A DNA stretch of 64,000 nucleotides, taken from positions 1 to 64,000 of the forward strand of contig CALFFN010000013.1 in assembly GCA_937958185.1 (NCBI GenBank), given 5' to 3'. This DNA is from an uncultured Neglectibacter sp. Lineage in GTDB: Bacteria > Bacillota > Clostridia > Oscillospirales > Acutalibacteraceae. The translations under genes and the position numbers were made by a program. Under the pieces are notes generated by a model. It was not told where the DNA came from and ran no database searches. It was given only the letters and a program-made list of their open reading frames with translations. Below are positions 1 to 7,742 of the stretch, piece after piece (position 1 is the first letter of the stretch; the number at the start of each line of letters is the position of its first letter).

Positions 1-73
1 GCCCCTTCAGGGGCGAAGTCCGTAATTGCCCCTTCTAGGGGATGTGCAAACCACCAGTTCTACTGGTGGTTTT
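1..73. other. Cluster of three short hairpins at the left edge
   Basis: Three back-to-back inverted repeats are visible: GCCCCT/AGGGGC at 1-14, CCCCTT.TAGGGG near 30-42, and a stronger hairpin at 48-73 (AAACCACCAGT / ACTGGTGGTTTT) ending in T residues. The last could be a terminator in either direction. Clusters of small hairpins of this kind also occur at the ends of IS200/IS605-type elements, but no transposase is in the window, so the assignment is open. No gene is seen in 74-138. Confidence 0.4.
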
Positions 74-138
74 GATTATATCAGGAAGAGGGAAAAGGAA
101 AAGCGCAGCCTTGACAGGGCACGGGGGCTTGCCGCGGG

Positions 139-984
139 TTACTTTCCCATGGTTTGCTCCTGATATTGTACCGGCGTGCAGCCGTATCGCTTATAAAAGC
201 TGCTGATAAAGTGGCTGGAGGAGGAAAATCCTACCAGGGAAGCGATCTCCTTGACCTGTAATTCGCTGAATTTTAGAAGCTCCGCCGCGGATAACAGCCG
301 GTACTTCATCAGATACTGATGGGGGGTGCAGCCGTTTTCCCGTTTGAAGATACGGGTGAGGTGTGCCGTGGAAATAAACAATGACCCGGCAATGTCCTCA
401 ATGCGGAGCGGTTCGTCATAGTGCTGCTCGATATAGGAGATCACATGGTTGGAAAGAGAAACTGACTGCGGCTTTTCACAGAGGTCAAAGGCGATCAGGT
501 GCAGCAGCTCGCTGAGCTTTTGGGAAATCGTCAGCGAACTGTCGTCCGTATGCTTCTGGCAGAGGGAAAGCAGCTTCTCCATGCGCTGGGCATAATCATG
601 GTCAGAGTTAAATTCCCGCAGAAAGAAGCACCGGCGGGCGATGGCGTCCAGAAATTCATTGGCGACCGTTTCTCCGGGGTGCGCCCAGTAAAATTCCCAC
701 AATCCGTCCTTGGGCGTGCCGTAAGAGCAGGGGACATTGCGGGGGATAAACGCCACCGTTCCGGCGGGAAGGTCATAGTCCGTGTCTTCCAGCTTCATGT
801 GGCCGCAGCCGCCTATCGTAATGAGGAGCAGATGGTCCTCACTTCCTTCCGGGTGGAATATCTGGTAGCGGTCGTTGCATTTGTGCCAGCCGATGGAATG
901 CAGGGCAAATAAGCCCTTGTTCTGCAGGGTGGGGATAATGCTTGCCAGACGAACCTGACCGAAATCTCCGTTTTCATGATACAT
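139..984 (-). CDS. AraC-family transcriptional regulator
   Basis: A 281-residue regulator with the usual two-part layout. An N-terminal cupin-like sensing domain (about residues 20-160, including GGCGHMKLED and PAGTVAFIPRNVPC) is followed by a C-terminal AraC double helix-turn-helix (about 180-278, with AHLTRIFKRENGCTPHQY and EIASLVGFSSSSHFISSFYK). It is divergent from the corrinoid methyltransferase operon, whose promoter lies 70-98 bases from its start codon, so it is probably the local activator responding to the methylated substrate or a product. That role is inferred from position. Its length and both HTH motifs are complete. Confidence 0.9.
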   Translation of the reverse strand: MYHENGDFGQVRLASIIPTLQNKGLFALHSIGWHKCNDRYQIFHPEGSEDHLLLITIGGCGHMKLEDTDYDLPAGTVAFIPRNVPCSYGTPKDGLWEFYWAHPGETVANEFLDAIARRCFFLREFNSDHDYAQRMEKLLSLCQKHTDDSSLTISQKLSELLHLIAFDLCEKPQSVSLSNHVISYIEQHYDEPLRIEDIAGSLFISTAHLTRIFKRENGCTPHQYLMKYRLLSAAELLKFSELQVKEIASLVGFSSSSHFISSFYKRYGCTPVQYQEQTMGK

Positions 985-1009
985 AGATTAAATCTCCAAA
1001 TAACAAAAA

Positions 1010-1028
1010 TTTGATTCCTGATATCAAA
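1010..1028. promoter_or_regulatory. Dyad between divergent AraC gene and methyltransferase operon
   Basis: TTTGAT (1010-1015) and ATCAAA (1023-1028) form a 6-bp inverted repeat with a 7-base spacer. It sits between the two divergent starts, 26 bases upstream of the operon's -35 box. The position suits an AraC activator site, although AraC proteins usually prefer direct repeats, so the assignment is tentative. Confidence 0.4.
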
Positions 1029-1053
1029 AAGCGAACAGCGTCATTTTTGGCGG

Positions 1054-1082
1054 TTGACTTGCGCTTTTCTGCTTGATAAGAT
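1054..1082 (+). promoter_or_regulatory. Sigma-A promoter of the corrinoid methyltransferase operon
   Basis: TTGACT (1054-1059) and TAAGAT (1077-1082) are separated by 17 bases. Transcription would begin near 1089, leaving an untranslated leader of about 27 bases. This rules out the upstream in-frame ATG at 1054 and leaves no room for a cobalamin riboswitch. Confidence 0.65.
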
Positions 1083-1116
1083 GAAATTACAGAACGAAAC
1101 TTTGGGAGGTTTTACA

Positions 1117-2181
1117 ATGGCAATGACAACATGGGAACGCTTCAAAAGGACCTTTGAACACCGTGAAGCTGACCGCATCCCGATCACCGACGATCCCTGG
1201 TTCACTACCATTCGCCGCTGGAATCAGGAGGGAATGCCCCAAAATACGGACTGGACGGAATATTTTGATATTGATAAAGTAGTCCATATCAATATTGATA
1301 TCTCACCCAGGTTCCCCAAAAAGATCATTGAAGAAAATGACCGCTATATCATTTCCACCACGCCCTGGGGCGTGACAACGAAGGAATTTAAGAACGCGGA
1401 ATCCACCCCGGAGAATCTGGACTATAAGGTCGTAGACGCAGACGCGTGGGAAGAAGCCAAAGCCCTGATGACGCTGGACGACGACCGCATTCCGTGGGAC
1501 ATGCTGAAGAACCACTTTGACGAGTGGAGAAGCAAGGGCTACTGGATCCGCGGCAACTTCTGGTTCGGCTTTGACGTGACCCATTCCCATATGATGGGAA
1601 CGGACACCACCCTCATCGCCATGATGGAGGAGCCGGAGCTGGTGCAGGACATGTTCGACACCTATCTGGACCGCTGTGAAAAGCTCTTTACCCGTATTTG
1701 GGACGCAGGCTACCACTTTGACCAGATGTGGTGGTGGGACGACATGGGCTACAAGGGAACGACCTTCTTCTCTCCCCAAATGTATCGTGACCTGCTTCAG
1801 CCCTATCATACCAGAGGCGTCAACTGGGCGCATGACCGCGGCATTTACGCGGAGCTGCATTCCTGCGGCGATGTGATGACCCTGGTGCCCGATATTGTGA
1901 AAACAGGCGTTGACGCCCTGAATCCTCTGGAAGTAAAAGCAGGCATGGATTCCCTGCAGCTCAAGAAAGAGTTTGGCGATAAGCTGGTGCTCCACGGCGG
2001 GATCAATGCCCAGCAGTGGCCCAACGCCGAGGCGGTTATCGCGGAGATCAATGAGAAAGTGCCGATCCTCAAGCAGAACGGCGGATATATCTTCTCTTCC
2101 GACCACTCCATTCCCGACGACGTCAGCCTGGAAAATATGAAGCGCATTATCGAAACGGTCAAAAAGGCCGGCAGCTATTGA
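1117..2181 (+). CDS. URO-D family methyltransferase (probable substrate:corrinoid methyltransferase, MT-I)
   Basis: A 354-residue protein of the uroporphyrinogen decarboxylase superfamily, in the branch that moves methyl groups to corrinoid proteins. The start at 1117 follows GGGAGG with normal spacing and lies downstream of the promoter. An HSCGD motif (H248, C250) matches the zinc-binding H-x-C of MtaA/MtbA-type enzymes. At the C-terminal ligand position, however, it has SSDHSIPDD (H330) instead of a cysteine. The acidic/aromatic stretch WWWDDMGYKG near 210 is typical of bacterial O-demethylase MT-I components. Its place directly before the corrinoid protein suggests it loads the methyl group. 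The substrate cannot be told from sequence. Heme-pathway UroD is unlikely given the neighbours. Confidence 0.82.
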   Translation: MAMTTWERFKRTFEHREADRIPITDDPWFTTIRRWNQEGMPQNTDWTEYFDIDKVVHINIDISPRFPKKIIEENDRYIISTTPWGVTTKEFKNAESTPENLDYKVVDADAWEEAKALMTLDDDRIPWDMLKNHFDEWRSKGYWIRGNFWFGFDVTHSHMMGTDTTLIAMMEEPELVQDMFDTYLDRCEKLFTRIWDAGYHFDQMWWWDDMGYKGTTFFSPQMYRDLLQPYHTRGVNWAHDRGIYAELHSCGDVMTLVPDIVKTGVDALNPLEVKAGMDSLQLKKEFGDKLVLHGGINAQQWPNAEAVIAEINEKVPILKQNGGYIFSSDHSIPDDVSLENMKRIIETVKKAGSY

Positions 2182-2272
2182 TGTTTTCTTACAACAGGTT
2201 CTTCCCCGGAGTTTTCCGGGTTCGTTAGACAATATACACTCTTTTACAGAAAAATTCAAGGAGGATTTTATC

Positions 2273-2902
2273 ATGATTTTGAACGAAATTGCAGAGCTGC
2301 TGGAAAGCGGCAAGTCCAAGGCGACCAAGGAGCTGGTACAGAAGGCGATCGACGAGGGCGTGAACCCTCAGGACATTCTGAAGGACGGTCTGCTTGCCGG
2401 CATGAGCGCTATTGGCGAGAAGTTTAAGAAGAACGAGGTTTTCGTGCCTGAGGTCCTGATGGCGGCCCGCGCCATGAACCAGAGCATCGAGCTGCTGAAG
2501 CCCCTTCTGGCGGAAGCCGGAGTGGAGTCCATCGGCAAGGTCTGTATCGGCACTGTTCAGGGCGACCTGCACGACATCGGCAAGAACCTGGTCAAGATGA
2601 TGCTGGAGGGCAAGGGCTTTGAAGTCATCGACCTGGGCACCGACGTTGCCCCCGAGACCTTTGTCAACGCCGCTATCGAAAACGACTGCGATATCATCTG
2701 CTGCTCCGCGCTGCTCACCACCACCATGCATGTCATGGAGGACGTGGTAAAGGCTGCCGAGGCTGCCGGTATCCACGACAGAGTGAAGATCATGATCGGC
2801 GGCGCGCCTGTCAATGAAGAATTCTGCAAGCAGATCGGCGCGGACGGTTACACCGTTGACGCCGCCAGCGCAGCCGACATGGCGCTGTCCTTTGTGCAGT
2901 GA
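2273..2902 (+). CDS. Corrinoid-binding methyl carrier protein (MtbC/MttC type)
   Basis: A 209-residue cobalamin-binding protein: an N-terminal helical cap domain (about 1-88) followed by a Rossmann-like B12 domain. The DxHxxG signature is present as GDLHDIGKN (D98, H100, G103), with H100 the expected lower cobalt ligand. It is followed by the SALLTTTM segment that lines the nucleotide tail pocket. This class carries the methyl group between the two methyltransferases. AAGGAGG lies shortly before the ATG, and a 92-base gap after the first methyltransferase holds a small GC-rich hairpin (about 2202-2220). Confidence 0.93.
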   Translation: MILNEIAELLESGKSKATKELVQKAIDEGVNPQDILKDGLLAGMSAIGEKFKKNEVFVPEVLMAARAMNQSIELLKPLLAEAGVESIGKVCIGTVQGDLHDIGKNLVKMMLEGKGFEVIDLGTDVAPETFVNAAIENDCDIICCSALLTTTMHVMEDVVKAAEAAGIHDRVKIMIGGAPVNEEFCKQIGADGYTVDAASAADMALSFVQ

Positions 2903-2917
2903 TCGGAGGATTTTCCC

Positions 2918-3910
2918 ATGAATATCAGTAAATTTCTCTGGGACGCCGCAAAGTCGGATTCTCAGCGCGGGCTGCCGATTTTGTCTTTCCCGGCGACCCA
3001 AAAGCTGAATGTGACCGTGGAGCAGCTGGTGAAGGACGCCGAGCTCCAGGCACAGGCAATGGCTGTCATTGCCAAGGAGACCGACAATCTGGCGGCTGTC
3101 AGTTTGATGGACCTGTCCGTGGAAGCGGAGGCATTCGGCGCAAAGGTCAATTTCTCTGAGGGCGAGATCCCCGCCATCGTGGGACAGCTCGTTTCCGATG
3201 AGGAAGAAGCAAAAGCGCTGAAGGTCCCCTCGCTGGACGCCGGGCGCGCCAGGGTATGCGTCGAGGGCGTCCGTCTGGCAAAGGAGCGCATTACGGATAA
3301 GCCCCTGCTTGCCGGCATTATCGGACCTTTCTCTCTGGCAGGCCGGCTCATGGACGTGACGGAGATCATGTACATCTGTTTTGACGAGCCGGAAACCGTC
3401 CACATTGTGCTGGAAAAAGCCACGGAGTATTTGATCGAATATGGCAAAGCCATGAAAGCCGCCGGAGCGGACGGTATTATGATGGCGGAGCCTTTGACAG
3501 GAATTTTGAACCCGGAAATGGCAGAGGAATTTTCCGTGCCCTATGTGAAGCGTATCATCGACGCGTTGCAGGACGAGGAGTTCGGTATTATTTACCACAA
3601 CTGCGGCAATTCCGTGCCGAAAATGCTGGACAGCATCTTCTCCCAGAACGCCGTCGCCTACCATTTCGGCAACGCTGTGAAGATGGACGAAATCCTGGCA
3701 GCCGCCCCGGCGGACGCGCTGTGCATGGGCAATGTGGATCCTGCCTCCCAGTTCGCCCAGGGTACGCCCGATTCCGTTTATGCGGCAACCAGGGAGCTGC
3801 TGGCAAAATGCGGCGGATACAAGAATTTCATTCCCTCCTCCGGCTGTGACATTCCCGCTCATTCCAGCTGGGATAATATCGACGCATTTTTCCGGGCACT
3901 GAAAGATTAA
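2918..3910 (+). CDS. URO-D family methyltransferase (MtbA/MtaA-like, probable MT-II)
   Basis: A 330-residue second URO-D-family protein 15 bases after the corrinoid protein. It has the full zinc triad expected of MtaA/MtbA: H227 and C229 in YHNCGN plus C310 in SSGCDIP. In methanogens such proteins methylate coenzyme M. Here the acceptor is unknown, since bacteria of this type normally use tetrahydrofolate and a pterin-binding MT-II, and none is in the window. It pairs with the Cys-lacking paralogue at 1117, suggesting one enzyme demethylates the substrate and the other the corrinoid. The direction assigned to each is an inference. Confidence 0.85.
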   Translation: MNISKFLWDAAKSDSQRGLPILSFPATQKLNVTVEQLVKDAELQAQAMAVIAKETDNLAAVSLMDLSVEAEAFGAKVNFSEGEIPAIVGQLVSDEEEAKALKVPSLDAGRARVCVEGVRLAKERITDKPLLAGIIGPFSLAGRLMDVTEIMYICFDEPETVHIVLEKATEYLIEYGKAMKAAGADGIMMAEPLTGILNPEMAEEFSVPYVKRIIDALQDEEFGIIYHNCGNSVPKMLDSIFSQNAVAYHFGNAVKMDEILAAAPADALCMGNVDPASQFAQGTPDSVYAATRELLAKCGGYKNFIPSSGCDIPAHSSWDNIDAFFRALKD

Positions 3911-3943
3911 GTTTTATTCCGTCTCCGAAAGGAGGAGCTTCCA

Positions 3944-4501
3944 ATGGAGTATGAAAAACTGATAGAAATTGCCCTTTCCGAGGGCGCGAAAAAGGCGACG
4001 ATGATTTCCGCCGGGCAGATCGTGACCTCAGCCAGCTTCCGGGACGTGTGCGCTACCAATGTATGCGGCAACTACGGGCGCTGCTGGATGTGCCCGCCGG
4101 ATACAGGCGACATTGACGAGCTGATTCAAACGGTCAAGAGCTTTCCCAGGGCTCTTTTGTACCAGACCATTTTTGAGCTGGAAGACAGCTTTGACATCGA
4201 GGGAATGGGGGAAAGCGCCCGGCTCCACGCGGCAATCAGCCGGAAGATCGAAAAGGCTGCAAAGCCGCTGCTGCCGGAAGGGTATCTCCACCTGATAAAC
4301 GGCGGCTGCCGGTACTGCGAGACCTGTGCCAAGCAGGAAAACAAGCCCTGTGTCTCTCCTGAAAACGCACTGGCGTCTCTGGAAAGCTATGGAATCGACG
4401 TGTACAACACCACAAAGAGCACCGACTTGAAATACATAAACGGGCAGGATACCGTGACCTTTTTCAGCATGATCCTGCTCCCGGAGGACGGCAATGTTTG
4501 A
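3944..4501 (+). CDS. DUF2284 cysteine-rich putative metal-binding protein
   Basis: A 185-residue protein with cysteine clusters typical of DUF2284: VCATNVCGNYGRCWMCPP near 35-50 and GGCRYCETCAKQENKPC near 122-140. DUF2284 proteins recur beside corrinoid methyltransferases and are predicted to bind metal or Fe-S, but the biochemical role is not established. The gene overlaps the next gene by 8 bases, which argues for co-translation with the activase and perhaps an electron-delivery or corrinoid-reduction role. Confidence 0.8.
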   Translation: MEYEKLIEIALSEGAKKATMISAGQIVTSASFRDVCATNVCGNYGRCWMCPPDTGDIDELIQTVKSFPRALLYQTIFELEDSFDIEGMGESARLHAAISRKIEKAAKPLLPEGYLHLINGGCRYCETCAKQENKPCVSPENALASLESYGIDVYNTTKSTDLKYINGQDTVTFFSMILLPEDGNV

Positions 4502-5963
4502 ACTGACGGTTTGGAAAAACAAACGCGCGCATAAAATCCCATTTGAAAATGCGACCCTTTTGGACGCTATTCTGGAGCGGGCGGGTTTTTCCCTTCCGCA
4601 CCCCTGCGGCGGTCATGGGAACTGCGGCAAATGTGCCGTGGAGGTCATTGGGGCGGTTTCCGAGCCAAACGAGCTGGAAGAACGTATCGGGAAACGGTTG
4701 TCCTGCCAGACCATCGTTCTGGGGGATGCCACCGTAGTTTTGCCGGATGACGGGCTTTCCATGACGATTGAAACAGAAACGGGGACGCAAACCGCGCCCT
4801 TGTCGCCCATGCCGGGAAAATACGGCGCAGCCGTGGATATCGGCACCACCACCATCGCCGTCAAGCTTTTTGATCTGGCGACAGGCGTGTGCGTCGGCAC
4901 GGCAGCGGCGCTGAACCCGCAGACAGCGGAAGCGGCGGACGTAATGGGGCGTATTGAAGCCGCCATGAACGGAAAACTTTCCGTCCTGCAGGCTCAGGTG
5001 ACGGACTGTATCACAGCTCTGCTGCAGGAAGCTGGAAAAGCCTGCGGAATGCCGGATTCTCTGGTCATTACAGGCAATACGACCATGCTGTACCTGCTGA
5101 CCGGGAAAGACCCGGAAAGCCTGTCCCACGCTCCGTTTCTGGCGGAAACTCTTTTTGATGTCGAAACGGAGTTTGCCGGGCGCACGGCATATTTGCCGCC
5201 CTGCATGAACGCCTTTGTGGGCGCGGACATCACCTGCGCCGTGCTGGCTTCGGGAATGTGCGGCAGCGCCGATGTTGCCCTGCTGTGCGATATCGGCACC
5301 AACGGTGAAATTGCCCTGTGGAAGGACGGCGTGCTGTATGTGACCTCCACCGCGGCGGGTCCTGCCTTTGAGGGCGCGGGGATTTCCTGCGGCTGCGGTA
5401 GCGTGACCGGCGCGATAGATAAGGTCTGGCTGGAAAACGGCAAACTTTCCGTACATACGATCGGCAACGCGGCTCCCGCAGGTATCTGCGGTTCCGGGCT
5501 GTTGGACGCCATTGCCGCCGGGCTGGAAAGCGGACAGATCGATGAAACAGGCGTGCTGGAAGAGGACGAGTTTTCCCTTGGAGAGGGAGTTTCCCTTCAG
5601 CAAAAGGATATCCGCGCGGTGCAGCTGGCAAAGGCGGCTATTGCCGCCGGGATCGACACCCTGTTGGAGACGGCCGGCATATCCGCTGAAGAAATCAAAA
5701 CCCTGTACATCACCGGCGGGTTTGGCAGCCATTTGAATGTGGCAAGCGCCATCAAGATCGGTCTGCTGCCCGAAGAAATCGAAAAGCGCACTGTTGTTTT
5801 GGGCAACGCGGCGCTGGCTGGCGCGGCGGCAGTCCTGCTGGACCAGCACGCGAAAGGGGAGCTGAGCCGGATCGCCGGGCTGTCTCAGCACGTCAATCTG
5901 GGCGGCAACCCTGCTTTCAATGAAAAATATGTTTCCAATATGTTTTTTGGGGAAGGTTTATGA
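4494..5963 (+). CDS. Corrinoid reductive activase (2Fe-2S ferredoxin + ASKHA/DUF4445)
   Basis: A 489-residue ATP-dependent reactivator of oxidised Co(II) corrinoid protein. The N-terminal 1-80 is a plant-type [2Fe-2S] ferredoxin fold with ligands C38, C44, C47 (HPCGGHGNCGKC) and C71. It is followed by an ASKHA-type ATPase core beginning at AVDIGTTTIAVK, with a second phosphate motif CDIGTNGEIALW. This architecture matches bacterial O-demethylase activating enzymes and AcsV, not the C-terminal 4Fe-4S RamA of methanogens. Being last in the operon fits its repair role. It is followed by a strong terminator. Confidence 0.9.
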   Translation: MFELTVWKNKRAHKIPFENATLLDAILERAGFSLPHPCGGHGNCGKCAVEVIGAVSEPNELEERIGKRLSCQTIVLGDATVVLPDDGLSMTIETETGTQTAPLSPMPGKYGAAVDIGTTTIAVKLFDLATGVCVGTAAALNPQTAEAADVMGRIEAAMNGKLSVLQAQVTDCITALLQEAGKACGMPDSLVITGNTTMLYLLTGKDPESLSHAPFLAETLFDVETEFAGRTAYLPPCMNAFVGADITCAVLASGMCGSADVALLCDIGTNGEIALWKDGVLYVTSTAAGPAFEGAGISCGCGSVTGAIDKVWLENGKLSVHTIGNAAPAGICGSGLLDAIAAGLESGQIDETGVLEEDEFSLGEGVSLQQKDIRAVQLAKAAIAAGIDTLLETAGISAEEIKTLYITGGFGSHLNVASAIKIGLLPEEIEKRTVVLGNAALAGAAAVLLDQHAKGELSRIAGLSQHVNLGGNPAFNEKYVSNMFFGEGL

Positions 5964-6012
5964 GAACGGAACAGCGGATAAACTAGATCCGCGCCGAATT
6001 CTCAAATACACC

Positions 6013-6053
6013 AAAAACCCCCGCTCCGCCGTTTGGCAGAGCGGGGGTTTTTC
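6013..6053 (+). terminator. Rho-independent terminator of the methyltransferase operon
   Basis: AAAACCCCCGCTC (about 6014-6026) pairs with GAGCGGGGGTTTT (6039-6051), followed by T-rich sequence. It lies 50 bases after the activase stop and before the MerR promoter. Confidence 0.9.
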
Positions 6054-6135
6054 TTTGCTTTTTTCAGCACAAGGCGATATAATAAATCTTGATCGTGCGC
6101 GAAAGCAAAAAAATCGAAAAAATTTCAAAAAAACC

Positions 6136-6166
6136 TTGACTGTAAAGTCTCTTGATAGTTTACCAT
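6136..6166 (+). promoter_or_regulatory. MerR-type promoter with 19-bp spacer and operator dyad
   Basis: TTGACT (6136-6141) and TACCAT (6161-6166) are 19 bases apart, the over-long spacer characteristic of MerR-activated promoters. The spacer carries the dyad GTAAA...TTTAC at 6142-6163, with further symmetric positions (TCnnGA) at its centre. It lies directly before the MerR-RDD gene, so autoregulation is likely. Confidence 0.75.
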
Positions 6167-6197
6167 GCAGGCAGAACACAATGGAGGTGTCAGCCGT

Positions 6198-7640
6198 ATG
6201 ACCATCAAAGACATGGAAGCCCGCTCCGGCATGAGCCGTGCCAATATCCGCTTTTACGAATCTGAGGGGCTCTTGTCTCCTGCCAGGAGCCAGAACGGCT
6301 ACCGGGACTATTCCGAAGAAGATTTGTCGATCGTAAAACGCATTAAGCTGCTTCGGTCGCTCCATGTTCCCCTGGAGGAGATCAAACAGGCGCAGTCCGG
6401 CGCGGTCAGCTTGCAGACGCTTTTGGCAAACCAGCTGCGGCGCCTGGAATCCCAGCAGGAGGACTTGCAGCACTCGCAGGAGATATGCCGGAGAATGCTG
6501 GGCGACAGTGTCCGCTTTGAGACGTTGAACGCCGGAAAATATCTGGACGATCTGGAAAGCAGGGGCGCGCCTGTCCCGGAGCTTGCCGCCGATAAAGCGC
6601 CGCGTGCCTGGATCCCCTGGCGGCGGTTCTTTGCCAGAAGGCTGGACGAGGTGCTGTACAGCGTGGGGTATCACCTGTTTTTGCTTTTCGTATTTCATGT
6701 GAATCTTGCAGACAACAGCAATCCCCTGGTGCTCACGGCAGGGATAGTTTCCCTGCTGCTGAACCTGCTGATAGAGCCGCTGCTGCTTTCCCGGTTCCGC
6801 ACCACGCTGGGAAAATGGGTCTTTGGCATTCGGGTGACGGATAATGTGGGAGGTAGGCTCAGCTACCGGCAGGCTCTGGGCAGAACGCTGTCCGTGCTGT
6901 GGTACGGCGAAGGGTTTACCATTCCCATCTTTTCTCTTATTCGGCTGTGCATTTCTTATCGGCAGTACAGCAGGGAAGAGACCCTCCGCTGGGAGTACGA
7001 TTCGGAAGAAACCGTCCGGGACACAAAAAACTGGCGCTGCATTCTGGCGGCGGTGCTGTTCGCTTTCCTGTCCTTCTCCTATGTTTCCGCGCTGAACCGG
7101 GCGGAATTCCCCCCGCACCGGGGAGAGCTTACCGTAGAGCAGTTTGCCGAAAACCGCAATTATTATTTGAAATACTATTCCGGCTTTTCCGTGCCGGTGG
7201 AATCCTATCTGGAAGTAGATGGGCAGTTCCAAGCCATTGTGCAGCATGGACCCGGCTCATTCTCCCTGACGGGCGACGCCCCCGTGACGTATTCTTACCG
7301 GGAGGAGAACGGGGTGATCACCGAGGTGCGCATGGAATACTCCGCGGTGGAGACCAATTCGTTGCTCTCTGCCAAAACCTATGAAAAAGAGCTTGCCCTG
7401 CGTGCCTTTTTGCTGGCGCAGCCGGAAGCGGATTGGGGAAGGAGCGGGCTGGAAGAGATTTTGAAGCGGCTGCAGGACGACCCTTTCACCGACTTTTCCG
7501 CCAGCGCTTACGGCGTGGACGTTCACAGCGAATTTACCTATTCCGGCTGTGAGCCGCTGTACGGTCTCGGCTGCCTGTCGCCCAATGAGGGAGAACTGGC
7601 GGAGGTCTCCATGGTGTTTACCATGAAAAAGGCTTCCTAA
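6198..7640 (+). CDS. MerR-family regulator fused to an RDD membrane domain
   Basis: A 480-residue fusion. Residues 1-110 form a MerR winged helix and dimerisation coil (MTIKDMEARSGMSRANIRFYE, ... with LRSLHVPLEEI). Residues about 140-290 form an RDD-type membrane module (FFARRLDEVL, LGKWVFGIRVTD). A further hydrophobic segment near 300-318 is followed by an extracytoplasmic or cytoplasmic tail of about 160 residues. ATG 6198 has GGAGG upstream and follows the MerR-type promoter. A membrane-anchored one-component regulator sensing a lipid, ion or envelope signal is plausible but inferred. Typical MerR proteins are 100-270 residues. Confidence 0.85.
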   Translation: MTIKDMEARSGMSRANIRFYESEGLLSPARSQNGYRDYSEEDLSIVKRIKLLRSLHVPLEEIKQAQSGAVSLQTLLANQLRRLESQQEDLQHSQEICRRMLGDSVRFETLNAGKYLDDLESRGAPVPELAADKAPRAWIPWRRFFARRLDEVLYSVGYHLFLLFVFHVNLADNSNPLVLTAGIVSLLLNLLIEPLLLSRFRTTLGKWVFGIRVTDNVGGRLSYRQALGRTLSVLWYGEGFTIPIFSLIRLCISYRQYSREETLRWEYDSEETVRDTKNWRCILAAVLFAFLSFSYVSALNRAEFPPHRGELTVEQFAENRNYYLKYYSGFSVPVESYLEVDGQFQAIVQHGPGSFSLTGDAPVTYSYREENGVITEVRMEYSAVETNSLLSAKTYEKELALRAFLLAQPEADWGRSGLEEILKRLQDDPFTDFSASAYGVDVHSEFTYSGCEPLYGLGCLSPNEGELAEVSMVFTMKKAS

Positions 7641-7694
7641 ACAGGCTGGCGTTTTCACATAATATAATATAGAATAATATAAAAAATGATATGG

Positions 7695-7733
7695 AAAAGC
7701 CCGGAGGAGCATTTTACGCTCTTCCCGGGCTTT
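7695..7733. terminator. Bidirectional terminator between convergent genes
   Basis: AAAAGCCCGG (7695-7704) pairs with CCGGGCTTT (7725-7733), with GGAGC/GCTCT extending the stem. A/T runs on both sides suit termination of the MerR-RDD gene and the convergent nucleoside hydrolase. Confidence 0.8.
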
Positions 7734-7742
7734 ACAGTTTTT

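Noticed and set aside
1082..1117. Cobalamin riboswitch before the corrinoid operon
   Set aside because: The leader from promoter to start codon is about 27 bases, too short for a B12 riboswitch, and no B12-box was seen.
1117..2181. Heme-pathway uroporphyrinogen decarboxylase (hemE)
   Set aside because: The H-x-C motif and the neighbouring corrinoid protein and activase place it in the methyltransferase branch.
1303..5891. Long minus-strand open frames (up to 545 codons) opposite the methyltransferase operon
   Set aside because: They mirror real plus-strand genes in GC-rich codons, lack ribosome sites and show no domains.
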